A DNA stretch of 64,000 bases from Mauremys mutica (lineage: Eukaryota > Chordata > Testudines > Geoemydidae), in contig NC_059075.1 in the NCBI RefSeq assembly GCF_020497125.1, positions 33,702,003 to 33,766,002 on the forward strand, written 5' to 3'. Position numbers and translations under genes: made by a program. The notes under the pieces were generated by a model. It was not told the origin of the DNA, searched no databases, and saw only the letters and a program-made list of their open reading frames with translations. Positions 52,901 through 59,529 of this stretch are shown in pieces (position 1 is the stretch's first letter; every line of letters starts with the position of its first letter).

Positions 52901-55900
52901 TGCTGCACCCTCTGAAAACAGCAGATGATGAAACCACAGGTTGTCTTGGACCTTTTGGCCCTGCTTTGCTTCTTGCCTAACATCCCTAAAACCCATTCCA
53001 CAGGGACATGTAACAGCCCCAGTGAAACTGAGTTCTGCTGCCCAATGGGTGTGTGAACCATGTATCTTGGCTCCCCACAACACATTGATTTGGCTGTGTC
53101 TCAGACTAAGTACAAAGAAGGAGTGTCTAGATTCTGCACTGACAGGGCTAGCTCCAGCTTTTTTGCCGCCCCAAGCTGTGAAGCGGGAAACAAAACAAAA
53201 CAAACAAAAAGATAAAGCCGTGATCGGCAGCAGCTCTACCGCGCCGCTTCATTCTTTGGTGGCAATTCAACAGTAGGTCCTTCACTCCCAGAGGGACTGA
53301 GGGACCCGCCGACGAATTGCCGCAGAAGACCTGGATGTGCCGCCCCTTTCCATTGGCCGCCTCAAGCACCTGCTTCCTTTGCGGGTGCCTGGAGCCGGCC
53401 CTGTGCACTGAGTAGAAAACACATTCCATGGCCTTCTTCCATCCAAAATGACTGCTTTAATAATTCACTTATCACCATCATCATCTTATCTTTTGTTACT
53501 AATTACAATACAAGCATGGACACAGATACACAAATCATTAGTATATATCTTGACAAGAATACAATGAAGAAATATGTTTGTTAATTTAACAAGCCGCTGA
53601 GGTTTAGCCTCTTTGACTGGTATACTTCTTTTAGCAGTCAGTAAGCTGATGTCTTGAAAGTCACTGCATTCCAGCTTGCACTGTTGTCGCAATAACTTTC
53701 TCCTTTCTCTTATCACAAACAGTATTTGATACAGAGATATAACTAACAATGGTAATAACTGCAGCTCAATCCGGGTTGATGGTGACCTATGTTGTTACTA
53801 CCTGATGGCTGTTTGATTGTTTTTGTGAAATGAGTTGATTGGTCTCAGTCCAGTTCCTGGCAGGTGCTGACTTTCCCAAAACACCTCCAGAACTGGCAGT
53901 AATGGGCACTCTTGTTAAAAGTCTTCATAGAGAAGCTGAGTATATATGGAGACAAAATTTACCTTCCACCCCACATGTGGTGCCATAAGGTCAGAGATGT
54001 AACACATTGGAAGGGAGGTGGGAGAGAGAATATTGCACTGCTCCTGCTTCTGCTGCATCCACCATGGGGAAGACGACGACTTTAAACTTCAAGGTTGGCA
54101 ATAACTGGCTAGATGCATTTCACTAGGGCTAAATTAATTACAGACTGCCACAAAAAGGGGAATGAGGAGTGTTATAGAGTCATGAAGATACACGTGTGCC
54201 TTATTGAGTAACTGTGATCTTTTATTGTTACCCCTGTGCTTCCTCTCTCTTTCCCTCCCTTTTCCATTTATGAGCCTCACTTATATTGTGAGAAATTTAG
54301 ATTGTGGGCCCTTTTGGGTGGGGACCGGGATTTTTCTTGTATTTGTGAGGCTCCTACTGCAAATTTGAATGTTGTATCATTAATAGCTAGGGCCCCATGT
54401 CTGTCATAGATGTTGCAGAAGTCACGGATCCCTGGGGTCGCCGGAGCAGCTGCTGCTCAGGCAGCCCCCTGCAGCGGTCCCAGGGTGTCTGGCTGGAGCA
54501 GCCGCGGTCGGCGGCCCCCAACAGCTGGTGCCGCTGGCCCTTGGCGCCCCTCCTCCCCAGCAGAAGCCCCCCTCACAAGATTTAGTCAGAGATATTTATG
54601 GCTATATGACTTTTACTATAGAGTCATATAGGTCACGGGACATGAATTTTTGTTTATTGTCTATGACCTGTACATGACTTTTACTAAAAATACCCATGAT
54701 TAAATCGTAGTCTTATTAATAGCAAATAACACCATAACTTTATAAAACTTTTTAGAGAATTAACATCTCATAGGAAATACTTACATTTAATGCTGGTTAA
54801 CCTGCTTTTTGGCACTGAACAGTCTACGGCTGCTGAAAACGATAAAAAAAAATAGAAGTGAGTTATACAAGATCCTATTCTTAATATTTGCTATGGTTAG
54901 ACCAATATATTACCAAAATATCACTAAACAAAGACTTGTTTAATTAAAGGCTAACAGTTTAGCTAATTATGTATACAGTACCCTGTCTCTGAGAATGGCT
55001 GGAAGAAGGTGGAAAAGTGTAATGCATCTAGTGTTGTGATAATATATCATGAGAGAGGAATTTCTTCCTGACCTTAACTAGGTCCTGATCCTATAAACAC
55101 GTGTGTGTTTAACTTTAAGCATGTGAGTAATCCCACTGATTTCAATAGGACTACTCAGGTGCTTAAAGTTAAGTATGAGTTAGTCTACATTTTAGTCATG
55201 GCTTTTTATAATACAAGTCCTGGACAGGTCATGGACAAAAAACAAAAAGTCACATCCCCGTGACCTGTCCATGACTTTTACCAAAAATATCTGTGACTAA
55301 ATCTTACAAACTTCCCCAGCTGCTGGGATGGCCCTGGGGTCAGCTGCACCAATGCTGCAAAATTCATGGAGGTCATGGAAAGTCATGGAAGCCGTGACTT
55401 CCCATGACCTCCATGAATGATTCGCAGCCTTAAGTATGAGCATTAATATTTGCAGGATTGGGACCAGTTTATGCCATGAAGCATGGGAATAGGCTGTGAA
55501 ATTTAAAACAAACAACACACGAAAAAATCTACCTTTTTTTAATAGTATGCACACAAAATATTTAATAATTTCCCAATGACCCTTGGGTCACTGCCCCAGA
55601 TCCAGCACATTATATTCTATTATTTGACTTAAAATAAAAGTTAGGCAGAGCTTTGTAACCTAATTTTTTTCACTTGATTCTTTAATGAAAGGTTGACTAT
55701 AAACACTGCATAAGGACAGCATCACAAGTTTCTAAACTTCAGTAATATTCAACCTTTGGGCAAAGTTTTGCCATAATTAAGCAAAATGTACTAAGTTTTG
55801 CACTAAATTTATACAAAAAATGAATTAGCTGTTCTATGTAATTGAAATGGAAAAGGTATTGCTTCAGAAGGCTGTAATGGCTGGTATGAAATCTGAATTG

Positions 55901-58900
55901 TGCTTTGGTGCAAAAAATTTCCAAATACAATACAAGACAGAGACAGTTGGGAATTAACCTCTCCAAACTGGAATAAGAAATTAAAATGAAAAGGTTGTGC
56001 ATGTGAAATCTGTGAAGCAGTCTGCATAAATGTCTGAGAACTGCAACTCCTCAGATCATATCTGGAGCAGGTTGCTTGTGATAGTCAAAGTTAAAAAACA
56101 TTTGGACAGAAATATGCATTTCAGTTAATATGGAAGTTAGAATGGTGCAACTACTGTTTCACCCTATTGCCATATATTATGGGGGGCAAGAACTCACAGT
56201 AGCAGATAAGAAGCAGATAGAAACTTTTCATATCAGATACTGGGATCATATGGATAGTGAGAATAAGTGCATATTAAAGAAATGTGATTGATTCTAGTAT
56301 ATTTCTGACAAATATGAATCAGGAGAGGAGAGTGTATTTGGAAGCATGCTGCAGCTGCAAGAATGAATTTCTTGGCAGAGATCCAAAGAAAAGCAAACGC
56401 TATAGCTAAACAACATCAACGTATAGACTGACAATATATTGGCACAGACAAGCCAAAGAGTCAGTACTCTTCCTCCCATCACAATTTTAGAAAAATAAAA
56501 TTGTAAATGAAGCACACACTGGAGCCTCTGATTCACCTTTTGGTGCTTCCTCTGTGCCTAACAAAGAGTTATTGGCATTATCTTCTTATTCATACTCTGA
56601 GTCTGAATTTTAGTGACTATTAATAACTGAAGATTAGCAGTATCATTAGCCTGATTTCCTTTGACTATCATCCCACAACAAGCAAAAATGGATGAGGCAA
56701 CAAAGAGGATAAAGTGTTGGATTCTTAGTTCATAAGGAACCAATATAAAACTGCACTGTTATGAAGAGGCAGTGGTTGACTAGCTTTCCCTTATAAGCTC
56801 AATTTTATCACAGCTACCTTATCTTCACTCAAAATAAAACAATCTCCCTGATCCTTCTCATGAGTGCTCATTCTTCTGCCACAGAAAATTAAGGTGTGCA
56901 TGGAACCTTTACTCTGAAGTTCCAGACTTCCTAACATTTGCTTTGTGAAAACATTACTCTAAAGTTTGAATTTACTTCTCTGTAAAGAACAATGAACATT
57001 AATATTACTTTATGAATAACAAAGATTAATAATAGCTTATAATAATTTACCAACATTTGGGGAAATTTTTCAAAGTGCTAAACACTCACATTTTCCACTG
57101 ACTGCAATGAGAACCCCTGTGTTTAGCACCTTTGAAAATCAGGCCTTTTTGGGGTTTTTTTTGTTTGTTTTTAAAAGATGAAATGCTCTACATTTATTCT
57201 GATGTAACTAATCTGTGTTTACTGCCACAAATCTATCCTAATGAAGGTTTTTTTGTTTTTGTTTGCTCTATGCAATTTACTTAGCATCAGCAACAAAACA
57301 GAGTGAAATGAAGGGAAATCAAAGACAGACTCACAGCACTAAACATCACCCGAATAAATAATAAAACAAGATGTTAATGTGAGAAAAACAAGCACACACA
57401 AAATTACTGGATGACTTTTCATATTTATTATTAGTGGGAAGCAGCCAACTGACATCAGCAAGGAACTGAACCAGCAAAAACAAAACTTTCTACAACTCAA
57501 TTCCTGTTACAGGTCTATTCTAATGCAAAGTGAAGGAAGGAGCTAAAACTGGGTATAGAAGTTTCATGTCTGGACATTTTTACCTTTGGCTGAAAGGATT
57601 TTGTTATAATGAACAGCCATGTGATCCCTGATCAGGTACTGGTTATTTAGTCTCCGGGAGGAGTCAATGCAAAAAGCTATAAAATTAAACACATTTTAAT
57701 GTTATAAAAAGTAGTGTAAAGATAGTTATTAATTAATTACAGTTCAAACCCAACACAGTTCCAAACAAGAGCTGCAAAGATGGCAGGCGGTGTTACATAA
57801 TGGAGGCCACAAGAACCAGAGCATGGGGCTGCCCTTGCCTTTGTCCTCCCAACTTCACAAGCGACGTGCCCTAGGGGACACTTTTCTTTCCTAACAACTT
57901 CAGAATCATGGTACTTCTGGGAACGGGTACCGAGGCTTTCACTCACGCTTCGTTCTAGGATGTCATTTCTCCCTGCTACCTTTTCTCCTTTCTCTGCAGT
58001 GTTGGTTTGCATTACAACCCCAGATCCAGTGGCTAAGCACTCTCATTCCATCTTCTACAAGATCATACTGCATCTCTAAACCAAACTGCAATTTGGTGGT
58101 CATCAAAGTGTGCTAATGCTCCCTCCCCTCTCTTTAAAACTGAATAGTGTATGTCTGACAGCCTCAAATCCAGGTGTTCTACCCATGAATCCCAGGCACT
58201 TTGTCTCTCCCATATTAATGGGCTGGTTTGGTAGCATTTTCATAGTTAAAATGCTGAGTTGATAAAGTCCCAGTTTTCCATCACTTCCACCGCATTCATT
58301 CAACCCCAAACTTTTAAAAACTTTTATTCCAAACCAGTAACAGAATATATGTTTAAATTTCATCAGTATAAATAAATACATTTAAAAACAATACTCAGTT
58401 AGTTGTCCCTCCTCTCCATTTACCTGCCAGCCCCCAAGGTGAGGCTCTGCAGGAAAATGTTATTCACATTGTTAGAAGGTTTAGTGATATTACCAACTGT
58501 TACATGGGAAACAGAGATTCCTAAACTCAGGACATTGTGGATAAGGGCCTGATGCTGTGAAATGTTGACATTAGTGAGAGTTCAGCACACTCAGCACCTT
58601 ACAGGATCAGATTTGTCCCATAGAGTCCTAAACCATTTTCAATCATTTATTTTTATTTAAACATAATCTTTGTCATTCATGTTTAAAATATCTTAGGACA
58701 CAAAAATTTAAGCTTGGACAGAGTTCAAGAAGTCCCTATAAATATAGGCACTGTTTTAGCAGGGCATTTAAACACATGCTTAAGTGGTCTACAGAACAGA
58801 GGGGACTACTCACAATCTTAAAGTTATACATATGCTTAAGTGCTCTGCTCAATGGGAACCATAGCTTCTTCATCACCTGAATGGAAACAAGCTCAGTATC

Positions 58901-59291
58901 ATATTAGAATACATATTATTCATTCTATTTGAGCCATTACCTCATAAGAAATAACACTTAAAGGTAGTATTTTTACCTTTTTAGCTGTAATTTTATGTAT
59001 TCTAGCCAGCAAAAGCACCAAGATACATAAAACCCAATGTGAAAAGACCAAATGTTCTTTCAGTAAAGCGTATTTGTATATTACTATTATTAAAACCTCA
59101 GTAAAAGTTTAAGTCAAAGGTTTTAATGATATAAAAAAATTTTTAAATCATAAAATGAACATGTCCATACAAAGCAACCATGACAACCCTTTTATCTAAT
59201 CATACATATTACTTACCATTACTCTGAGTACTTAAATGTCCTTTAAATGGGCTTGCTGGACCATATCTGGGAATGGCTGGGTATTCGCTCA
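7430..59291 (-). CDS. SPATA7: SPATA7, spermatogenesis-associated protein 7 (eleven exons; 5' exon missing)
   Basis: Join of complement 59217-59291, 57584-57676, 54785-54832, 40877-41010, 26497-26978, 24007-24073, 17368-17435, 15445-15498, 9842-9919, 8393-8450 and 7430-7912. It totals 1640 bases and about 545 residues (human protein about 600). Every junction has GT/AG and the phases fit throughout. Motifs in order agree with remembered vertebrate SPATA7: RYGP and [98 protein letters not shown]. Known role: a ciliary scaffold at the photoreceptor connecting cilium that binds RPGRIP1; human loss causes Leber congenital amaurosis type 3 and juvenile retinitis pigmentosa. The protein is mostly low-complexity and charged, with no enzyme motif or membrane segment visible. 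The start codon was not found; the first visible exon begins with two bases of a split codon. Exon numbers below assume one missing exon. Confidence 0.95.
7913..8392 (-). other. SPATA7 intron 11
   Basis: 480 bases, GT...AG on the minus strand. No repeat or other feature recognised. Confidence 0.8.
8393..8450 (-). CDS. SPATA7: SPATA7 exon 11
   Basis: 58 bases, phase 2 in and phase 0 out. The acceptor is TTATTTTTAG and the donor is GATGAG|GTATGT. It encodes [19 protein letters not shown], matching human [15 protein letters not shown]. It continues the conserved helical block of exon 10. Confidence 0.94.
8451..9841 (-). other. SPATA7 intron 10
   Basis: About 1.4 kb. It has a purine-rich stretch (about 9190-9310, GAAAG/GAGA-like) followed by a sense CR1 tail. 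The open frames here have no recognisable protein. Confidence 0.75.
9330..9570 (+). mobile_element. CR1 LINE 3' fragment, sense
   Basis: ttggaacaactttccaaggg, then ataggaggtcatcctatata, then ggtcccctctggccttaaaa and a tail atctatgtatctctga match the CR1 3' terminal pattern. Truncated at the 5' end. Confidence 0.8.
9842..9919 (-). CDS. SPATA7: SPATA7 exon 10 (highly conserved core)
   Basis: 78 bases, phase 2 to phase 2. The acceptor is TCTCTGTGCAG and the donor is CAACAG|GTTAGA. It encodes [20 protein letters not shown] then GLFSN. This is nearly identical to human [18 protein letters not shown] and was the clearest single identification of the gene. Confidence 0.95.
10708..10739. repeat. AAT trinucleotide microsatellite
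   Basis: About nine uninterrupted AAT units plus a degenerate edge. Confidence 0.95.
11240..11860 (-). repeat. Old MIR/L3-like SINE-type segments
   Basis: 11355-11450 (ttatagatggggaaactaag and following) resembles antisense MIR core. 11700-11850 (gaaatggggataactatcta then aacactttgtgatactcaga) resembles another ancient SINE/L3 tail. Families assigned from memory; boundaries are loose. Confidence 0.45.
12687..13607. mobile_element. hAT-like non-autonomous transposon nested in CR1
   Basis: 921 bp. Termini TAGGGTGACCAGATGAC and, inverted, TAGAGTGACCAGACGTC (15 of 17 identical). Perfect 8-bp target duplication GTTTTAAA at 12679-12686 and 13608-13615; removing the element restores the CR1 phrase gttttaaacctgctgcc. 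The interior is very GC-rich and contains duplicated segments: about 12950-12990 repeats at 13002-13030, and about 12867-12940 repeats at 13098-13172. The GC content explains several long spurious open frames on both strands. No transposase is encoded. Confidence 0.92.
12722..12750. repeat. GT microsatellite followed by a G tract
   Basis: gtgtgtgtgtgtgtg runs into a run of about twelve G within the hAT element. A likely site of length variation. Confidence 0.9.
15445..15498 (-). CDS. SPATA7: SPATA7 exon 9
   Basis: 54 bases, phase 2 to phase 2. The acceptor is TTTTCTGATTAG and the donor is GGCTGA|GTAAGT. It encodes [18 protein letters not shown], corresponding to the human stretch ending STRKIYSD. 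Its length is a multiple of three. It lies just beyond the 5' end of the large antisense CR1. Confidence 0.83.
   Translation of the reverse strand, partial: HDVHVFYGILSNEKNPG
16095..16384. mobile_element. AT-rich hAT-like MITE
   Basis: Ends TAGAGCTGAGCAAATAAT and, inverted, TAGGGCTGGGTGAATTTT. The interior is dominated by A and T runs and caaac/gtttt motifs. The flanks gccactat and gccacata suggest a degraded target duplication. Boundaries are approximate. Confidence 0.6.
16448..16516. repeat. Inverted repeat, 28-bp arms
   Basis: Arms 16448-16475 and 16489-16516 (tgacccaaccattccca inside) match at 27 of 28 positions with a 13-bp spacer. The same words occur in the dispersed repeat that follows, so it may be a rearranged end of that repeat. 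Confidence 0.85.
16490..16800 (+). mobile_element. Turtle dispersed retroposon-like repeat, 3' end
   Basis: atgcatccgaagaagtgagc then tgtagctcacgaaagctcat and ttagtctttaaggtgccaca form a very common turtle interspersed sequence. I recognise it but am not certain of the class (possibly Penelope-like or another retroposon). Confidence 0.7.
17368..17435 (-). CDS. SPATA7: SPATA7 exon 8
   Basis: 68 bases, phase 0 in and phase 2 out. The acceptor is TGTTTGTAG and the donor is CCAAG|GTGCCT. It reads [20 protein letters not shown] then [12 protein letters not shown] corresponds to human DALQHSSPR. It is the only open stretch with both splice sites and the required phases that I found between exons 7 and 9. 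Confidence 0.82.
17890..18010 (-). repeat. MIR-like (CORE-SINE) fragment, antisense
   Basis: The reverse complement reads like the MIR core (cccactctaccactgacaca then ttttgtgtggttagataagt). Diverged. Confidence 0.45.
18712..18818. repeat. Degenerate palindromic MITE (GAGTAA-type)
   Basis: The left arm (ctcatgctgagcggtaccctactc) and the right arm (gagtaacatactattcaacatgag) pair around a central actgaaatctatgacactac. The family recurs at 47410-47690. Confidence 0.6.
18923..19211. mobile_element. hAT-like MITE (CAGTGGTTCTCAAAC type)
   Basis: Termini CAGTGGTTCTCAAACTT and, inverted, CAGGGGTTCTCAAACTG. The target duplication is degraded (gcatagtg versus gtgtagcg). It is the same terminal type as 4174-4518. 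The interior has gcctgagcc-type words. Confidence 0.8.
19359..19386. repeat. CT microsatellite
   Basis: About ten CT units with CACT edges. Confidence 0.95.
19644..19960. repeat. DIRS terminal unit ending in a 63-bp inverted repeat
   Basis: Arms 19644-19706 and 19898-19960 are near-identical in inverted orientation (aaaaaacg-ttacctacctt at the outer ends). Another copy of the terminal words (tgattgctcatgttgattcc) follows at about 19970-20000, as expected for the internal complementary region of DIRS elements. Confidence 0.8.
19978..21063 (-). pseudogene. DIRS tyrosine recombinase remnant
   Basis: The N-terminal arm reads [20 protein letters not shown] followed by [19 protein letters not shown] (about 20840-21010). 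The catalytic half is spread over other frames: [18 protein letters not shown] (about 20370-20430) and [17 protein letters not shown] with AHSTR, the HxxR box (about 20200-20310). Frame changes between pieces show decay. In DIRS elements this enzyme integrates circular DNA. Confidence 0.8.
21591..21896 (-). pseudogene. DIRS RNase H remnant
   Basis: The frame carries [14 protein letters not shown], then [12 protein letters not shown] and [14 protein letters not shown], the usual RNase H pattern of DIRS/Ngaro elements with the catalytic acidic residues visible (SDA, REL, TDN). It lies between the reverse transcriptase and recombinase as expected. Confidence 0.82.
22123..22726 (-). pseudogene. 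DIRS reverse transcriptase remnant
   Basis: Two frames: [19 protein letters not shown] with [13 protein letters not shown] (about 22478-22640) and [20 protein letters not shown] running into LDDWLIKGR (about 22290-22390). The DD of the catalytic box is kept (LDDWL). A frame break separates the pieces. Confidence 0.85.
22660..23016 (-). pseudogene. DIRS gag-like C-terminal remnant
   Basis: The frame has [28 protein letters not shown] and [11 protein letters not shown], resembling the C-terminal part of DIRS gag. It abuts the 5' terminal repeat directly, so the N-terminal part of gag is missing or deleted. Confidence 0.65.
24007..24073 (-). CDS. SPATA7: SPATA7 exon 7
   Basis: 67 bases, phase 2 in and phase 0 out. 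The acceptor is AACTTTGTAG and the donor is CACAG|GTAATA. With exon 6 it reads [19 protein letters not shown] and ends KIITQ, matching the start of human ELSFKSELGTAE... before diverging. Sequence support is weaker than for neighbours, but both splice sites and the phase are right. Confidence 0.8.
24074..26496 (-). other. SPATA7 intron 6
   Basis: About 2.4 kb, mostly unique AT-rich sequence. The only clear structures are the hairpin at 25723-25829 and a degenerate palindromic repeat near 26310-26410. Confidence 0.75.
25723..25829. repeat. Long near-perfect hairpin (37-bp arms)
   Basis: Arms 25723-25759 and 25793-25829 match at 34 of 37 positions around a 33-bp loop containing gctccaagcagcagcac. 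Intronic in SPATA7, so a transcript would carry the hairpin. Most likely a MITE; a miRNA-like role is only a possibility. Confidence 0.85.
26497..26978 (-). CDS. SPATA7: SPATA7 exon 6 (largest central exon)
   Basis: 482 bases, phase 0 in and phase 2 out, residues about 117-277 of the visible protein. The acceptor is GTTTTTCTAG before AGTTCATTTG and the donor is AGCAG|GTACAG. The first half is serine-rich and weakly conserved. The second half holds [33 protein letters not shown] and EAETQTDLS, the strongest family block, with a basic cluster [10 protein letters not shown] second AG two bases inside the acceptor would break the frame, so 26978 is preferred. Confidence 0.95.
27859..28461. mobile_element. 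hAT-like transposon (CAGGGGTGGGCAAAC type)
   Basis: 603 bp. Left terminus CAGGGGTGGGCAAACTTTTTGG; right terminus gtttgcccacctcta. Target duplication GACTAGAG (27851-27858) versus TACTAGAG (28462-28469), 7 of 8. The interior is C-rich (ccctgaccaccc-like). No transposase. A similar decayed phrase follows at about 28480-28560. Confidence 0.88.
30150..30590. mobile_element. Palindromic hAT-like element (AAGTCA...GGACAGGTCA family)
   Basis: Hairpin arms agtaaaagtcatagacaggt and its near complement (atctgtccatgacttgta) lie around 30190-30260, followed by a GC-rich tail. The same family occurs at 54387-54714 and 55180-55432. Right boundary uncertain. Confidence 0.65.
31985..32212. mobile_element. 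Turtle dispersed palindromic element
   Basis: The left phrase cactagctttaatctagcta mirrors the right phrase agcaagctagattacaccta. It resembles a common turtle DNA transposon; boundaries approximate. Confidence 0.5.
33090..33217. mobile_element. Short hAT-like MITE with perfect target duplication
   Basis: 128 bp. Termini CAGGGGTGCTGGAAC and, inverted, CGTAGGTGCTGGAAC. Exact 8-bp duplication ATGGCAGG at 33082-33089 and 33218-33225. Confidence 0.9.
34500..34770 (+). repeat. Ancient L3/SINE-like tail
   Basis: The right end (agtactttgggagccttttg then gcactatataagtaag) resembles the 3' tail shared by old L3/CR1-type SINEs. The two overlapping short frames here have no conserved protein. Confidence 0.4.
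37285..37725. other. Unclassified dispersed-repeat candidate (LTR-like?)
   Basis: A compositionally distinct, purine-rich block with cctttaaaagggag (TATA-like) and, at the end, acaataaagt. This could be a solo LTR, but I could not identify terminal TG/CA or a target duplication. Confidence 0.25.
39120..40315. mobile_element. hAT-like transposon carrying a C-rich minisatellite
   Basis: 1196 bp. Termini TAGGGTTGCCAGGCATCC and, inverted, TAGGGTTGCCGAACACCC. Target duplication TGCTCTGT (39112-39119) versus TGCTCGGT (40316-40323), 7 of 8. Most of the interior (about 39430-40190) is a degenerate tandem array of ccccagcc/gagcc(c/t)gcaccc units. The G-rich strand is the SPATA7 transcript strand. Long open frames on both strands here, up to 313 residues and Pro/Ser-rich, are composition artefacts. 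Confidence 0.88.
40688..40793. repeat. Palindromic MITE
   Basis: Outer words gggccaaatcccaag and cttgaagtcttggccc pair, and the inner cagtttttactc pairs with gagtaaaaactg. It sits about 80 bases past the exon 5 donor. Confidence 0.75.
40877..41010 (-). CDS. SPATA7: SPATA7 exon 5 (basic coiled-coil-like segment)
   Basis: 134 bases, phase 1 in and phase 0 out. The acceptor CTTTCCTAAG at 41011-41012 gives FADQQRREK across the junction, paralleling human YADQQRREK; a second AG six bases further in (ending 41005) would drop two residues and is less likely. The donor is AAAG|GTAGAT. It reads [19 protein letters not shown] and then a Ser/Arg-rich run ([11 protein letters not shown]) that looks less conserved. 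The first half is charged and probably helical. Confidence 0.92.
41754..42360 (-). mobile_element. CR1 LINE 3' copy, antisense, with an open 119-codon frame
   Basis: The 3' end at the left has cataagaacataaacataag-type sequence. The minus frame 41964-42323 starts [20 protein letters not shown] and contains [16 protein letters not shown] and [14 protein letters not shown], the C-terminal region of the CR1 ORF2 protein. It is open throughout, so it is less decayed than the other copies. Confidence 0.92.
42275..42425. repeat. CR1 fold-back (inverted duplication at 5' end)
   Basis: CR1 sequence up to about 42345 is repeated in inverted orientation from about 42358 (aaagggcaactaaaatgatt then aggggtttagagagggtccc). 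Arms are about 65 bp with few mismatches around a short spacer. Inversion by twin priming would explain the orientation but not the overlap. Confidence 0.85.
43402..43868. mobile_element. hAT-like transposon (CAGGGTATGTCTA type)
   Basis: The left end cagggtatgtctaaactac pairs with the right end (inverted) ctggtctacactacacagtt. The interior has a short palindrome of gtcaacctatattaggttgac. The target duplication was not clear, so ends are good to a few bases. Confidence 0.7.
46388..46410. repeat. GTAT microsatellite
   Basis: gtatgtatgtatgtgtatgt: five or six tetranucleotide units with one interruption. Confidence 0.85.
47410..47695. repeat. Two degenerate palindromic MITEs in tandem
   Basis: The first runs from cgattctgtcacacttcctc to agtaaaggtggcacatga. 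The second runs from cagattcttccagccttact to gaatgcagatggcagaatct. Each has complementary ends and a gactac/gtagtc core. Same family as 18712-18818. Confidence 0.6.
49318..49775 (+). mobile_element. CR1 LINE 3' end, sense
   Basis: It reads gtcttacagtgaaagactta, later gtggtggagtccccatttct, then gatgcttttctagtagattt and the tail ggtcccttctagccttaatc. A clear CR1 3' region, truncated, with indels that break the frame. Confidence 0.88.
52562..52762 (-). mobile_element. tRNA-derived SINE with CR1-like tail (tortoise Pol III SINE type)
   Basis: Read on the minus strand, the head has an A box (tagctcagtggtttgag, 52735-52751) and a B box (gagttcaatcctt, 52696-52708). The body then turns into CR1-like sequence (gaccctt and related words) ending in an ATTTATTTATTTAT-type tail. 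The head and tail match the tRNA/CR1 chimeric SINE of turtles. It is not a functional tRNA gene. Confidence 0.88.
53143..53403. mobile_element. hAT-like MITE with perfect target duplication
   Basis: 261 bp. Termini CAGGGCTAGCTCCAG and, inverted, CAGGGCCGGCTCCAG. Exact 8-bp duplication TGCACTGA at 53135-53142 and 53404-53411. The GC-rich interior has gccgcccc and ccgccg words. Confidence 0.92.
54387..54714. mobile_element. Palindromic hAT-like element next to SPATA7 exon 4
   Basis: 328 bp with exact 8-bp duplication ATTAATAG (54379-54386 and 54715-54722). The right part has tatgacctgtacatgacttt and an AAAGTC hairpin family shared with 30150 and 55180. It ends about 70 bases past the exon 4 donor. 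Confidence 0.82.
54785..54832 (-). CDS. SPATA7: SPATA7 exon 4 (microexon-like, 48 bases)
   Basis: 48 bases, phase 1 to phase 1. The acceptor is CGTTTTCAG and the donor is AAAT|GTAAGT. It encodes [16 protein letters not shown], agreeing with the human AAVDCSVP...TSIK stretch. A hAT-like element ends about 70 bases past the donor (54387-54714). Confidence 0.9.
55180..55432. mobile_element. Palindromic hAT-like element, second copy
   Basis: 253 bp with exact 8-bp duplication AGTATGAG (55172-55179 and 55433-55440). It contains two hairpins: gtcctggacaggtcatggac with its complement near 55260, and ggaggtcatggaaagtcatg with its complement near 55400. Same family as 54387-54714, in inverted orientation. 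Confidence 0.82.
57065..57139. repeat. Short inverted repeat
   Basis: attttTCAAAGTGCTAAAC pairs with GTTTAGCACCTTTGAAAAT around a 37-bp loop. A degenerate member of an amniote palindromic repeat group. Confidence 0.65.
57584..57676 (-). CDS. SPATA7: SPATA7 exon 3 (in-frame cassette size)
   Basis: 93 bases, phase 1 to phase 1. The acceptor is TTTTATAG before 57676 and the donor is AAAG|GTAAAA. It reads [20 protein letters not shown] then [11 protein letters not shown], very close to the human segment. Its length is a multiple of three, and its counterpart in human is, from memory, the segment skipped in the shorter isoform, so skipping would keep the frame. Confidence 0.92.
57677..59216 (-). 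other. SPATA7 intron 2
   Basis: About 1.5 kb with no clear repeat except a degenerate palindromic piece near 58745-58870. Confidence 0.75.
59217..59291 (-). CDS. SPATA7: SPATA7 exon 2
   Basis: 75 bases, phase 1 in and phase 1 out. The acceptor is TTTTAAG before 59291 and the donor is ATG|GTAAGT after 59217. It reads [11 protein letters not shown] then [10 protein letters not shown], matching the N-terminal RYGP...FKGHLST block of SPATA7. This is the most 5' exon found; the missing exon 1 must end with one base of a codon completed here by TG. Confidence 0.9.
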
Positions 59292-59529
59292 CTTAAAACA
59301 AAGATGTCAAGAAATTAGAAGGAAATACATATTTTGACAAATAGGATAAAGCAGAACATGTTTCTTTAAAGCTGCGAAGGTCTGTTTAAATCAGTTATTA
59401 TGAGAAATTTGAATCTGTGGCAGCCAGTCAGATTACTGGAAGGGTGGACTTTATTTAATGTTATAACATGAACATCATTACAGTTCAATGAGCTTCACAT
59501 ATTACCTAAATACCAAAGTATGATTGTAG

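Larger units (their letters stand above)
41011..54784 (-). other. SPATA7 intron 4
   Basis: About 13.8 kb. It includes the fold-back CR1 (41754-42425), a hAT-like element (43402-43868), a sense CR1 tail (49318-49775), the SINE (52562-52762) and hAT-like elements at 53143-53403 and 54387-54714. The parts 44480-45170, 45700-47400, 47700-49300 and 49780-52550 show no gene or repeat I can name. Confidence 0.75.
54833..57583 (-). other. SPATA7 intron 3
   Basis: About 2.75 kb. One palindromic element (55180-55432) and a short inverted repeat (57065-57139); 55450-57050 is otherwise unassigned. Confidence 0.75.
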
